Positions 1-7,292 of a DNA stretch of 12,259 bases are shown in pieces. The notes beneath the pieces are model-generated. The model was not told where the DNA came from. It ran no database searches and was given only the letters and a program-made list of their open reading frames with translations. A program made the translations under genes and the position numbers. The stretch spans positions 1-12,259 of the forward strand of contig DAOWOJ010000003.1 of the NCBI GenBank assembly GCA_030642125.1. The letters run 5' to 3'. Origin of the DNA: Candidatus Aenigmatarchaeota archaeon. GTDB taxonomy: Archaea > Aenigmatarchaeota > Aenigmatarchaeia > DAOWOJ01. The number at the start of each line of letters is the position of its first letter. Position 1 is the stretch's first letter.

Positions 1-836
1 AGAGCCCTCTCAGAAATACCATAACAAGTTTGATAAACATATCCGTATGAACCATTTTCATTTTGATATTTTATATCAAACGCTTTTGCGAATTTATTTC
101 CTAAATTAATAACTGATCCTAATTCAATTCCTTTTCCATCCGGCATAACAGATACGAAATCGTAATTGAATTCAGCACCTGAAAATGTATCCCAACTTGG
201 TGTTTTAAGAATTATATAAGGAATAAATAAATTATCAAAAAATTCTTTATATATATCTATTCCATGACATATTTGTTGTTCAGCGTCTTCTTTCGTCGAA
301 TGGAATGTATGGGCTTCTTTAAACTTTACTATTTCTCTAACTCTCAACATTGCTTTAGTCTGTTTAGTTTCATATCTGAATGTATTTACTGTCTGATATA
401 ACTTTAATGGAAGATCTGATTTAGAACGTATCCATAATTTAACAATCTCATACATCGCAGCTTCTGAAGTTGGTCTAATATACAATTTTTCGTTTAATTT
501 TTTATCTCCTGCATTTGTTACTATATAGGCTTCTCCTCTGAATCCTTCTAGAAATTCAGATTCTTTTTTGAAAATAGTTTCTGGAATCAGCATTGGAAAA
601 TATACTTCTTCATGTCCATTCGCATCAAGAATATCTTCCATAGTTTTCATCATAAACTTTAATGATTTATAACCATATGGTTTCCAAACTATCATTCCCT
701 TTATTGGATATCTATTATCGATTACATCAGCAACATTTAAAATGTCTTCAAACCATTTAGGAAAATTTTTTGTTTTATTAACAGAAAATATTATTTTACT
801 GCTTTTTTTTTCAGAAACTTCTTTTTTTGCAGTCAT
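1..836 (-). CDS. proS: Prolyl-tRNA synthetase, archaeal/methanogen type (partial, N-terminal 278 aa)
   Basis: Charges tRNA-Pro with proline in the cytoplasm. This is a class II aminoacyl-tRNA synthetase. I translated it by hand from the ATG at 836; the reading frame stays open to the left window edge, so the rest of the catalytic domain and the anticodon-binding domain are missing. Visible landmarks are the N-terminal FPKWFEDI, the RPTSEAAMYE signature at about residues 120-129, the motif 2 region NTFRYETKQTKAMLRVREI followed by KEAHTFH, then MPDGKGIELGSVINLG, and the YVYQTCYGISERA stretch at the edge. The wording NTFRYETK and QTCYG resembles, from memory, ProRS of Methanocaldococcus and Methanothermobacter more than other archaeal ProRS. 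The start is supported by a strong Shine-Dalgarno site at 841-850. A Lys/Ser-rich 15-residue leader precedes the conserved part. The family call is very secure; the subfamily placement is inference. Confidence 0.96.
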   Translation of the reverse strand, partial: MTAKKEVSEKKSSKIIFSVNKTKNFPKWFEDILNVADVIDNRYPIKGMIVWKPYGYKSLKFMMKTMEDILDANGHEEVYFPMLIPETIFKKESEFLEGFRGEAYIVTNAGDKKLNEKLYIRPTSEAAMYEIVKLWIRSKSDLPLKLYQTVNTFRYETKQTKAMLRVREIVKFKEAHTFHSTKEDAEQQICHGIDIYKEFFDNLFIPYIILKTPSWDTFSGAEFNYDFVSVMPDGKGIELGSVINLGNKFAKAFDIKYQNENGSYGYVYQTCYGISERA

Positions 837-837
837 T

Positions 838-1068
838 ATTGATCACTTTTAATGAAATATGCATATTTAATATAATTATAAAATAGAAAATTAATATTAA
901 CATAAAATATTCATTGAAAAATTAATTATTATTCGTATAATAAAGATTTTAAACACTATATCATCTTGAACTCGAATCATCAATTACACTAACTGTTTGA
1001 TACTTTTGATTTTCTATCGATATATCTATTAAAAATTATTAACTTTAGTAATATTAACGATACGTATT
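838..1068. other. Intergenic region without a recognisable gene
   Basis: This AT-rich spacer lies between the proS start and the stop of the MFS gene; both are on the minus strand. It must hold the proS promoter (right of 850) and the MFS terminator region. I saw no tRNA, no convincing C/D-box RNA and no ORF with a ribosome-binding site. A TGATGA box at about 976-981 (minus strand) lacks a partner CTGA box. Confidence 0.5.
841..850 (-). promoter_or_regulatory. Shine-Dalgarno site of proS
   Basis: Read on the minus strand this is AAAAGTGATC, ending 4 nt before the ATG at 836. GTGATC is complementary to the usual 3' end of archaeal 16S rRNA (GAUCACCUCC). It fixes the proS start and indicates a leadered mRNA. 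AT-rich sequence at about 864-885 could hold the TATA box, but I cannot pick one reliably. Confidence 0.7.
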
Positions 1069-2235
1069 TTATTTTGTTTTTTTCATGAATATAAATAACG
1101 ATAACGATATTATAGCCAATATACATCCATAAATAAATGTTGTTTCAGGACATATTTTATCCCATAAAATACCCGCAATAAATCCACCTGGAAGCGCTAC
1201 TAACCCTATTGCTGTATGAAATATTCCTAATGATGTAGCCTTTAGATGTTTAGGTGATAAATCTACAACAAATGCTCTCTGAACACCATCAACCATCGCA
1301 AAAAATATTCCATAAATAATAAAAAATAACAGAAGTGTATAAACATTTGATGCGAATATCAATCCAATTGAAGTTATTGCAAATATCGAATAACCTAAAA
1401 TTAAAACAGGTTTTCTTCCAATTTTATCTGATAATATTCCTGAAGGTATTACACAAATAGTATAAACAACATAAAATAAAATATAAAGTAAAATTGCCAT
1501 GTTATCGACTAATCCAATATCTTGCGCCCTTAATAGTAGAAAGGCATAACCAAAATGGCCTAATGCGAATACTGATGAAATTAAAATAAACAATTTAAAA
1601 TTCCAAGGAAATTCTTTTAAACTTATCTTAATAGGTATATCTTTTTCTTCTTTCTTTATTGGAGTATTTTTTTCTTTGATAAACAAAATAACAAATACTG
1701 CAATTATTCCTGGTATAAAAGCAAAAAGAAATATATTGTTATATCCTAATACAGGAAGAAGAAAAAAAGCAATTATAGCTCCAAAAACAGATCCAATGCC
1801 ATCCATTGCTCTGTGAAATCCATAAGCTTTTCCTCTTACGCATTCATCACATGATTCAGCTATAATAGCATCGCTTGGAGCAGTTCTCAATCCTTTTCCA
1901 ATTCTTTCTATTACTCTAACAAAAAGAACAAAATGCCATACAGTAGCAAAAGCAAATAATGGTTTTGTTAAAGATGATAAAGAGTATCCTAATAAAATAA
2001 ACGGCTTTCTTTTTTTAATTTTATCAGACAAATAACCAGATACAACTTTTAATAAAGAAGATGTAGTTTCAGCTGCACCTTCAACGATCCCAACTGCATA
2101 AGCACCAGATCCCAATACAGAAACCATGAATAAAGGAATTAAAGGAAAAACCATTTGGCTGCTGATATCAGTAAATAAACTAACAATACCCAATATAACT
2201 ATATTTCTTGTAATACCCTTAAAAATTTGTTTCAT
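1069..2235 (-). CDS. Major facilitator superfamily transporter, 388 aa, substrate unknown
   Basis: This is a polytopic inner-membrane secondary transporter. The protein is almost entirely hydrophobic segments separated by short charged loops, consistent with about 11-12 transmembrane helices, and its length is normal for a 12-TM MFS protein. The MFS motif A appears in both halves: GYLSDKIKKRKPFILLGY in the first and GILSDKIGRKPVLILGY in the second. The stretch ERIGKGLRTAPSDAIIAES followed by RGKAYGFHRAMDGIG is typical of a widespread prokaryotic MFS subgroup usually annotated only as MFS transporter or putative efflux protein. The central loop between the halves is Lys/Glu-rich (about residues 190-210). 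I chose the ATG at 2235 rather than the TTG at 2250 because a GAGG ribosome-binding site (2245-2248) lies 9 nt before it. The gene stands alone, downstream of the SIS gene across a 162-bp spacer. The substrate cannot be predicted. Confidence 0.9.
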   Translation of the reverse strand: MKQIFKGITRNIVILGIVSLFTDISSQMVFPLIPLFMVSVLGSGAYAVGIVEGAAETTSSLLKVVSGYLSDKIKKRKPFILLGYSLSSLTKPLFAFATVWHFVLFVRVIERIGKGLRTAPSDAIIAESCDECVRGKAYGFHRAMDGIGSVFGAIIAFFLLPVLGYNNIFLFAFIPGIIAVFVILFIKEKNTPIKKEEKDIPIKISLKEFPWNFKLFILISSVFALGHFGYAFLLLRAQDIGLVDNMAILLYILFYVVYTICVIPSGILSDKIGRKPVLILGYSIFAITSIGLIFASNVYTLLLFFIIYGIFFAMVDGVQRAFVVDLSPKHLKATSLGIFHTAIGLVALPGGFIAGILWDKICPETTFIYGCILAIISLSLFIFMKKTK

Positions 2236-2244
2236 GTTATTATT

Positions 2245-2248
2245 CCTC
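2245..2248 (-). promoter_or_regulatory. Ribosome-binding site deciding the MFS start
   Basis: GAGG on the minus strand (within TTGAGGAAT) is spaced 9 nt from the ATG at 2235. It argues against the in-frame TTG at 2250, which would overlap this site. Confidence 0.55.
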
Positions 2249-2397
2249 AAAACTTCATTAATTAATTTTTTAATTTATCAAGAATACAGAATAATTCATT
2301 TAACAGAAATGAAATATTAATCATTTTCTAATTGAAATATATGAAATTTTACGACGATTATTGTGATATTAAAAATGCAATGTAAATAATGCAGATA

Positions 2398-3555
2398 TTA
2401 AAACATATTATTGCTTCTAACTTTTTTTACAAGTTCTGTCTTTCCAGGATCTATGTTTTTTATCAATGAAAGATAATAAACGAACCATTCATAAAATACT
2501 GAATAAAAAAATGGGGATAATATATTGCCACTAAATTTATTGTATTTTTCACTCAGATCATTAAAAAAATGAAATGGATCGATTACCAATAGTTTATCTA
2601 TACCAGCATATTTTTTCCAACATTTTTTAACAAATTCTATATTTTTATTAGAGTATCCATTTATCCATGTATTAATCGGATTTAATAATATAAGAGGATT
2701 TTTTTCTGTATTATTTTCCAGTGTCTCTATAAAACTATGAACAAATGATTCTGTCTCTATATAAGAACTATTAACTTTCGTTCCTTCCATCAACAATATT
2801 TGAGAAAGCCTTTGGGCAGTTGGATACCTTATTCCATCACCAGAACAATAAAACATTGAGAATGATTTCATCTTTATAGCAGAAGTTTTTGCCCAATTAA
2901 TTACATCATCTGATCTAGTTACAATATTCACATCATCTGATACAGAATCCAATAAAGTATCGACTTCATCAATCAATTTTGAATTATCTGATAACTCTAT
3001 TATTAACTTATATATGGCCGCCAAAGAAGCGTGAAATGTCATTGTGCTTGGTGTAGGAATTTCTGGATATATTGGAGTATGTGTTTTTATAATATGTATA
3101 TTATCATGTTCTTCTGACATAGATATAACATCATTTCCAGAATCTGTGCTTTGTTTTAAATTTGTTATAACAATTATAGAACAATCTTTCTTTATTAGAG
3201 ATTTAATACTCAACAATGTATCTTCTGTTTTTCCTGATTGAGTTACAGATATAACACATGTTTTTTTATCAAAAAAATTGGAATGATTTGACATTTCTAA
3301 TAAATATTGTGGATTATATGTTCTCAATACAAAATTATTAGCACAATCCCATAATGTTTTCGATATTAATGGAACTATATATTTATCCCCAGATCCAGTA
3401 AAAATAAATTTATTACAATTTTTCATCTCTCTTGAAATATCAATTATATTATTGTGTTCTTTATTCAAAGTTGTTTTTATTGAATCAGATTGTGATAAAA
3501 TACAATCTTTCATATTTGTAGAATCAAATTTATTTTCAAGATTTATCCAGTTCAT
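2398..3555 (-). CDS. Double SIS-domain protein, probable sugar-phosphate isomerase/deaminase
   Basis: SIS domains bind phosphosugars and occur in pairs in GlmS isomerase domains, AgaS-like deaminase/isomerases and fructosamine deglycases. The first SIS domain (about residues 40-190) contains FTGSGDKY (52-59) and SVTQSGKTEDT (103-113), which matches the phosphosugar-binding SQSGxTxDT loop of GlmS-like proteins. The second (about 215-360) contains YCSGDG (236-241), then QRLSQILLMEGTKVNSSYIETESFVHS, which aligns with the helix and E..EFxHG segment that carries catalytic residues in this family. The tail DPGKTELVKKVR (369-380) resembles the C-terminal segment with the catalytic Lys in GlmS. There is no N-terminal glutamine amidotransferase domain, so it is not a complete GlmS. 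It is divergently transcribed from the triosephosphate isomerase gene across 41 bp, fitting a carbohydrate role. The family is sure; the substrate is unknown. Confidence 0.85.
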   Translation of the reverse strand: MNWINLENKFDSTNMKDCILSQSDSIKTTLNKEHNNIIDISREMKNCNKFIFTGSGDKYIVPLISKTLWDCANNFVLRTYNPQYLLEMSNHSNFFDKKTCVISVTQSGKTEDTLLSIKSLIKKDCSIIVITNLKQSTDSGNDVISMSEEHDNIHIIKTHTPIYPEIPTPSTMTFHASLAAIYKLIIELSDNSKLIDEVDTLLDSVSDDVNIVTRSDDVINWAKTSAIKMKSFSMFYCSGDGIRYPTAQRLSQILLMEGTKVNSSYIETESFVHSFIETLENNTEKNPLILLNPINTWINGYSNKNIEFVKKCWKKYAGIDKLLVIDPFHFFNDLSEKYNKFSGNILSPFFYSVFYEWFVYYLSLIKNIDPGKTELVKKVRSNNMF

Positions 3556-3565
3556 TTTATCTAAC

Positions 3566-3573
3566 TTTTATAT
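3566..3573 (+). promoter_or_regulatory. Probable TATA box for tpiA (leaderless transcript)
   Basis: TTTTATAT is centred about 27 nt upstream of the tpiA ATG at 3597. That is the spacing expected if transcription starts at or next to the start codon, giving a leaderless mRNA. No Shine-Dalgarno sequence is seen before the ATG, which agrees. The whole 41-bp space between divergent genes must also serve the SIS gene; its TATA box is not clear. Confidence 0.45.
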
Positions 3574-3596
3574 CACATAATATCCAATTTATTATT

Positions 3597-4271
3597 ATGA
3601 AAACTCCACTAATAATAGTAAATTATAAAACATATATAGAATCTACTGGAAAAAATGCGCTAGAACTTTCAAAAATTCTGGATAAAGCGTCAAAAGAATA
3701 TGATGTAAATATAATCTTAGCTCCGCAATGCGCAGACATGAAAGATATAATATCAGAAGTTGATATACCTGTATTTTCACAAGGAATCGATGCTATAGAA
3801 CCTGGGGCACATACATCGCATATATTGGCGGAATCAATAAAAGAGATAGGTGCATCAGGAACTTTATTAAATCATTCAGAAAATAAAATAGAAAATGATA
3901 GAATTGAATTCTGCGTAAACAGATGCAAAAAATTAAATTTAAGTGTATGTATATGTGTAGAAAATATAGAAAAAATCGAAGAGCTTATTGGATTTGAACC
4001 ATATTTTATGGCATTTGAAGATCCTGAGCTTATAGGAACTGGTGTATCAGTTTCAAAAACAAAACCAGAAATAGTGTCAAAATCTGTAAATGCGATTAAA
4101 AAATATAAAAAAAATATTTTAGCATTATGCGGAGCTGGCATTTCAGATACAGAAGATGTTAGAAAATCTATAGAATTGGGTTGCGATGGTGTTTTATTAG
4201 CATCAGCACTAATTAAAGCAAAAGATAGAGAAAAAAAGATACATGAGTTAATTCAAGGAATTCTAAAGTGA
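3597..4271 (+). CDS. tpiA: Triosephosphate isomerase, archaeal type (224 aa)
   Basis: Interconverts glyceraldehyde-3-phosphate and dihydroxyacetone phosphate in glycolysis/gluconeogenesis. The length of 224 residues matches the compact archaeal enzyme (bacterial and eukaryotic forms are about 250). Substrate Lys11 lies in IVNYKTY, the electrophilic His93 in GTLLNHSENK, and the catalytic Glu141 in AFEDPELIGTG, with the flexible loop following. The phosphate-binding end is ALCGAGISDTEDVRKSIELG and GVLLASALIKAKD (about 176-210). All catalytic residues are present. Archaeal homologues usually read VEPPELIGTG where this one reads FEDPELIGTG, a small change beside the catalytic Glu. The start codon is favoured by the TATA box 27 nt upstream and by the conserved N-terminus. 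SepRS follows on the same strand after 93 bp. Confidence 0.97.
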   Translation: MKTPLIIVNYKTYIESTGKNALELSKILDKASKEYDVNIILAPQCADMKDIISEVDIPVFSQGIDAIEPGAHTSHILAESIKEIGASGTLLNHSENKIENDRIEFCVNRCKKLNLSVCICVENIEKIEELIGFEPYFMAFEDPELIGTGVSVSKTKPEIVSKSVNAIKKYKKNILALCGAGISDTEDVRKSIELGCDGVLLASALIKAKDREKKIHELIQGILK

Positions 4272-4364
4272 ACTATCAAACAAGTTGAAAGATATAGAAG
4301 CAACAATTTCAATAAAATATTTATTTTCCAAAAACATAATAATTAAAACAACTAAAAAATTAGT

Positions 4365-5897
4365 ATGAAATTTGATTGCAAAAAAATAATAGAATTATCA
4401 AAACAAGATTACGAAAATACATGGAAAATGTCAAAGAAATTGATAGAATTTAAAGGAAAGAAATTCAAACTACAAAATTTTGGTGAAAGTCATCCTATCT
4501 TAGATTTTGTATCTAATTTCAGGAAAATAATGATAAATTTAGGATTCAAAGAAGTTATATTACCAATTCTAATAAACGAAAATGATGTAAAAAAACAATA
4601 TGGTCCAGAATCATTGGTAATATTAGACAGAATATTTTACCTGGCTGGTCTTGAAAGATCTGACATAGGCATAAATAAAGAAAAAATCAACGAAATAAAC
4701 AAAATTATACCAAATTTAGACTCAGAAAAAATAAAAGAACTACAAAACATCTTTAGAGAATATAAAAAAGGAAAAATAGAAGCAGACGATATAATAGAAG
4801 CTATAACAAATCGTATGAATATCAAAGAAGAACAATCAAGCTTGATTATAAATAGTATTTTTTCAGAACTTGGAACAAAAATAATTCCATCATCATTAAC
4901 ATTAAGATCTCATACTACTGCTGCTTGGTTCCCATTGCTTTCAACGATGTGTAAAACAACATCAACTCCAATTCAATTGTTTTCTATTGGAGAAAAATTC
5001 AGAAGAGAACAAAAACTAGATAATACTCATCTATATTCATCTCTAACTGGTTCACTTGTCATAATGAGCAATGATATTACATTAGAAGATATGAAAATTC
5101 TTACGAAACAGATTCTAGACAAATTCGGATTTAAAAAAACTGAAGTTGTAACAAAAAAAGTTACATCTAAATATTATATACCTGAAACAGAATTTGAAAT
5201 ATTTATTAAACATCCAAACAATGAAAAAATGATAGAGATTGGAAATGGCGGTTTTTATAATCCAATAAGTTTATCGCAATATAAAATACCTTATCACGTA
5301 TTCAATATCGGATTTGGTATAGAAAGAATAGTTATGATATTGAATAACGAAAATGATATAAGAAAATTGGTTTATCCAGAAACATATAAAAACTTAGAAA
5401 TGAGCGACAAAGAAATTTCAGAATCTATTTCTATGATCTCAGAACCAAAAACAGAATATGGAAAAAAAATAGCAAATATCATAGAAAACGGGATAAAAAA
5501 ATATAAAAATGAGATAGGACCGTCAAAATTTTTGGTATATGAAAATAAAATTAAAATATTCATATCTGAACCAGAACAAGGAAAAAAATTATTGGGACCA
5601 GCAGGAGAAAATGAAATTTTCATTGATAATGGGAATATCATAGGAGTCAGACAAGATAAAATACAAAATGGAATAATGGTAATATCATATTTGAAAGCTA
5701 TATCTAATTTATTCGCATCGCAAATTGAATCAGGTAAAAATGGAAGATTAACAATTAAAATGGCTGATACGCTTCCATCAATAAACTTAAAATTAAACAA
5801 AAAAGCGGAAAATTATATAAACTCAAAAAATAAAAAAATAAATATCGGTGGTCCGATATTTATAGATATAGAAATACAAAACAATAATAAAATATGA
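4365..5897 (+). CDS. sepS: O-phosphoseryl-tRNA(Cys) synthetase (SepRS)
   Basis: Attaches O-phosphoserine to tRNA-Cys; SepCysS then converts it to Cys-tRNA-Cys. This indirect route is best known from methanogens and Archaeoglobus. The N-terminus MKFDCKKIIELSKQDYENTW matches the SepRS start closely. Class II motif 2 is FRREQ (212-216), and motif 3 is NIGFGIERIVMIL (314-326). The characteristic TLRSHTT (179-185) supplies His183 and Thr185 of the phosphoserine pocket, and LTGS (227-230) supplies the hydroxyl residues. From memory of the A. fulgidus enzyme (His186, Thr188, Ser231, Ser233) the equivalents are His183, Thr185, Thr228 and Ser230, so one Ser is a Thr here. The C-terminal part (about 350-505) fits the tRNA-Cys anticodon-binding region, ending in NIGGPIFIDI. 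The length (510 aa) is slightly below the usual 530-540. A 72-aa gene starts 4 nt after the stop. SepCysS and SepCysE are not in the window. Confidence 0.96.
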   Translation: MKFDCKKIIELSKQDYENTWKMSKKLIEFKGKKFKLQNFGESHPILDFVSNFRKIMINLGFKEVILPILINENDVKKQYGPESLVILDRIFYLAGLERSDIGINKEKINEINKIIPNLDSEKIKELQNIFREYKKGKIEADDIIEAITNRMNIKEEQSSLIINSIFSELGTKIIPSSLTLRSHTTAAWFPLLSTMCKTTSTPIQLFSIGEKFRREQKLDNTHLYSSLTGSLVIMSNDITLEDMKILTKQILDKFGFKKTEVVTKKVTSKYYIPETEFEIFIKHPNNEKMIEIGNGGFYNPISLSQYKIPYHVFNIGFGIERIVMILNNENDIRKLVYPETYKNLEMSDKEISESISMISEPKTEYGKKIANIIENGIKKYKNEIGPSKFLVYENKIKIFISEPEQGKKLLGPAGENEIFIDNGNIIGVRQDKIQNGIMVISYLKAISNLFASQIESGKNGRLTIKMADTLPSINLKLNKKAENYINSKNKKINIGGPIFIDIEIQNNNKI

Positions 5898-5901
5898 TAA
5901 A

Positions 5902-6120
5902 ATGAAAAATATTAACTCAAAAGTCATAGCAGTATGGTTTTTAGGATCTGTTTGTATGTTATTCGGATGTATGATAGCCGGTAACTTACATATGGGTCTT
6001 GGTATTACAACTCTTGGTTTTGTGGTAGCACTGCTAATTTCATTTGTTTTGATTTTATCTTGTGGATTGTTGTGGATATTGTCTGCATCTAAATTTAATG
6101 ATAATTCAAACGACTCTTAA
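5902..6120 (+). CDS. Small membrane protein with two predicted helices, function unknown
   Basis: I do not recognise this 72-residue protein. It has two hydrophobic segments, about residues 8-27 (from VIAVWFLG to MIAG) and 33-61 (from LGITTLGF to LLWILSA), joined by a short GNLHMG turn, and an Asn/Asp/Ser-rich polar C-tail (about 64-72). A short charged N-terminus (MKNINSK) suggests a hairpin with both ends on the cytoplasmic side. Three Cys lie in the membrane segments. It starts 4 nt after the SepRS stop, so it is almost certainly co-transcribed with it; ftsZ starts 47 nt after its own stop. In many archaea a SecE-like small membrane protein neighbours ftsZ, but SecE normally has a single helix and this sequence does not look like it. 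Being real is supported by tight spacing and composition; function is open. Confidence 0.75.
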   Translation: MKNINSKVIAVWFLGSVCMLFGCMIAGNLHMGLGITTLGFVVALLISFVLILSCGLLWILSASKFNDNSNDS

Positions 6121-6127
6121 CATTAAC

Positions 6128-6134
6128 TTTAAAT
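6128..6134 (+). promoter_or_regulatory. Possible TATA box for ftsZ
   Basis: TTTAAAT lies in the 47-bp gap before ftsZ, centred about 37 nt upstream of the ATG. It would give a short leader of about 10 nt, just covering the Shine-Dalgarno region. In DNA this AT-rich a chance match is quite possible; ftsZ may equally be read through from SepRS. Confidence 0.3.
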
Positions 6135-6155
6135 CATATAACGTAATATATTATT

Positions 6156-6161
6156 AAAGGT
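6156..6161 (+). promoter_or_regulatory. Shine-Dalgarno site of ftsZ
   Basis: AAAGGT ends 6 nt before the ftsZ ATG at 6168. It is one of the clearer ribosome-binding sites on the plus strand of this window and supports the long Asn-rich N-terminus as translated. Confidence 0.65.
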
Positions 6162-6167
6162 AATAAA

Positions 6168-7292
6168 ATGAATTTTGATAATAGCAATAATTTAATAAAT
6201 GATAATATTAATCTAGGTTTCGATGATAACTTAAATTCTACTGGAAATTATTCTGAAAATTATGAATCCGATTCTAATGTTAAAAATAATGGAGCTAAGA
6301 TATTGGTAATCGGAGTCGGAGGAGCTGGATCTAATACAATAACCAGATTATTTGAAATGAATATGAATGAAATTAATTCGATTGCTATGAATACAGATCT
6401 AAATCATTTAAATATAACTAAAGCTAATAAAAAAATTTTAATAGGTAAAGAAATCACAAAAGGTCTTGGCGCTGGTGGCTTCCCTGAAGTTGGACGAAAA
6501 GCAGCTGAAGAAAATAGATCGGAAATAAAACAATTGCTAAAGGACACAGACATGATATTTTTGGTTGGTGGTCTTGGAGGAGGAACATATACAGGAGCAG
6601 CTCCTATGATAGCTGAAATAGCTAAATCAATGGGAATAATAATCATAGCAATGGTAACAATGCCATTCAAAACAGAGGGAACTCGTATATCTAAAGCCGA
6701 AGATGGATTAATGGCATTAAGAGAAGTCTGCGATACAATAATAGTTGTAGAAAATGATAAGCTATTAAAATTAGCAGGGAATCTTCCATTGAAACAAGCT
6801 TTCGATGTAGCAAATGAATTGGTTGCCACAACCATAGAAGGAATAACTAATACTATATCACTTCCATCACTAGTAAACTTAGATTTTGCTGATGTAAAAA
6901 CAGTTATGAATTCTGGCGGAGTTGCAACAATAGGAATAGGTAGATCAAATTCAGATGAAAGAGCAAAAGAAGCAATTCAAAAAGCTCTAAACAATCAATT
7001 ATTACAAGTAGATTACAGCGGAGCAACAGGAGCATTAATTCACATAACTGGCGGAGAAGATCTAAAATTAAATGAAATAGATTATGTAGGAAAATATGTT
7101 TCTCAGAATCTAGATCCACAATCGCAAGTTATTTGGGGAGCAAGAATAAACCCATTATATAATGGAAAAATTCAGGTAATAACAATTATTACTGGAATCA
7201 AAAGCCCTTATATTCTAGGACCAACAAATAAAACAACAGAGCCAAAAAAAGAATTATCAAAACATTTAGAAATAGATGTAATTAAATTTTAA
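6168..7292 (+). CDS. ftsZ: Cell division GTPase FtsZ with altered signature loop
   Basis: FtsZ is a tubulin homologue that polymerises into the division ring at mid-cell using GTP. The first 42 residues are an Asn/Asp/Ser-rich disordered extension. The GTPase domain begins with KILVIGVGGAGSNT (44-57), followed by MNTD (74-77) and GLGAGGFPEVGR (99-110). The nucleotide-binding signature reads GGLGGGTYTGAAP (134-146), where the usual form is GGGTGTG, so Tyr141 replaces a near-invariant Gly. The T7 synergy loop NLDFADV (237-243) keeps both catalytic Asp residues. The C-terminal domain matches archaeal FtsZ well (DYSGATGALIHITGGEDL, then VIWGARI). A short Lys-rich linker and a terminal HLEIDVIKF (366-374) resemble the conserved archaeal C-terminal peptide that docks partners. 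Length 374 aa is normal. The 3' end overlaps the convergent CMP kinase gene by 11 bp. Only one FtsZ is seen here. Confidence 0.97.
   Translation: MNFDNSNNLINDNINLGFDDNLNSTGNYSENYESDSNVKNNGAKILVIGVGGAGSNTITRLFEMNMNEINSIAMNTDLNHLNITKANKKILIGKEITKGLGAGGFPEVGRKAAEENRSEIKQLLKDTDMIFLVGGLGGGTYTGAAPMIAEIAKSMGIIIIAMVTMPFKTEGTRISKAEDGLMALREVCDTIIVVENDKLLKLAGNLPLKQAFDVANELVATTIEGITNTISLPSLVNLDFADVKTVMNSGGVATIGIGRSNSDERAKEAIQKALNNQLLQVDYSGATGALIHITGGEDLKLNEIDYVGKYVSQNLDPQSQVIWGARINPLYNGKIQVITIITGIKSPYILGPTNKTTEPKKELSKHLEIDVIKF

Noticed and set aside
955..985. Possible C/D-box sRNA or tRNA T-arm: TGATGA plus a TTCGA-like stretch on the minus strand
   Set aside because: No CTGA D box follows at a suitable distance, and no stems support a T-arm or acceptor; it looks like chance similarity in AT-rich spacer.
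2398..3555. GlmS (glucosamine-6-phosphate synthase)
   Set aside because: The N-terminal Cys-dependent glutaminase domain is absent and the length (385 aa) covers only the SIS pair.
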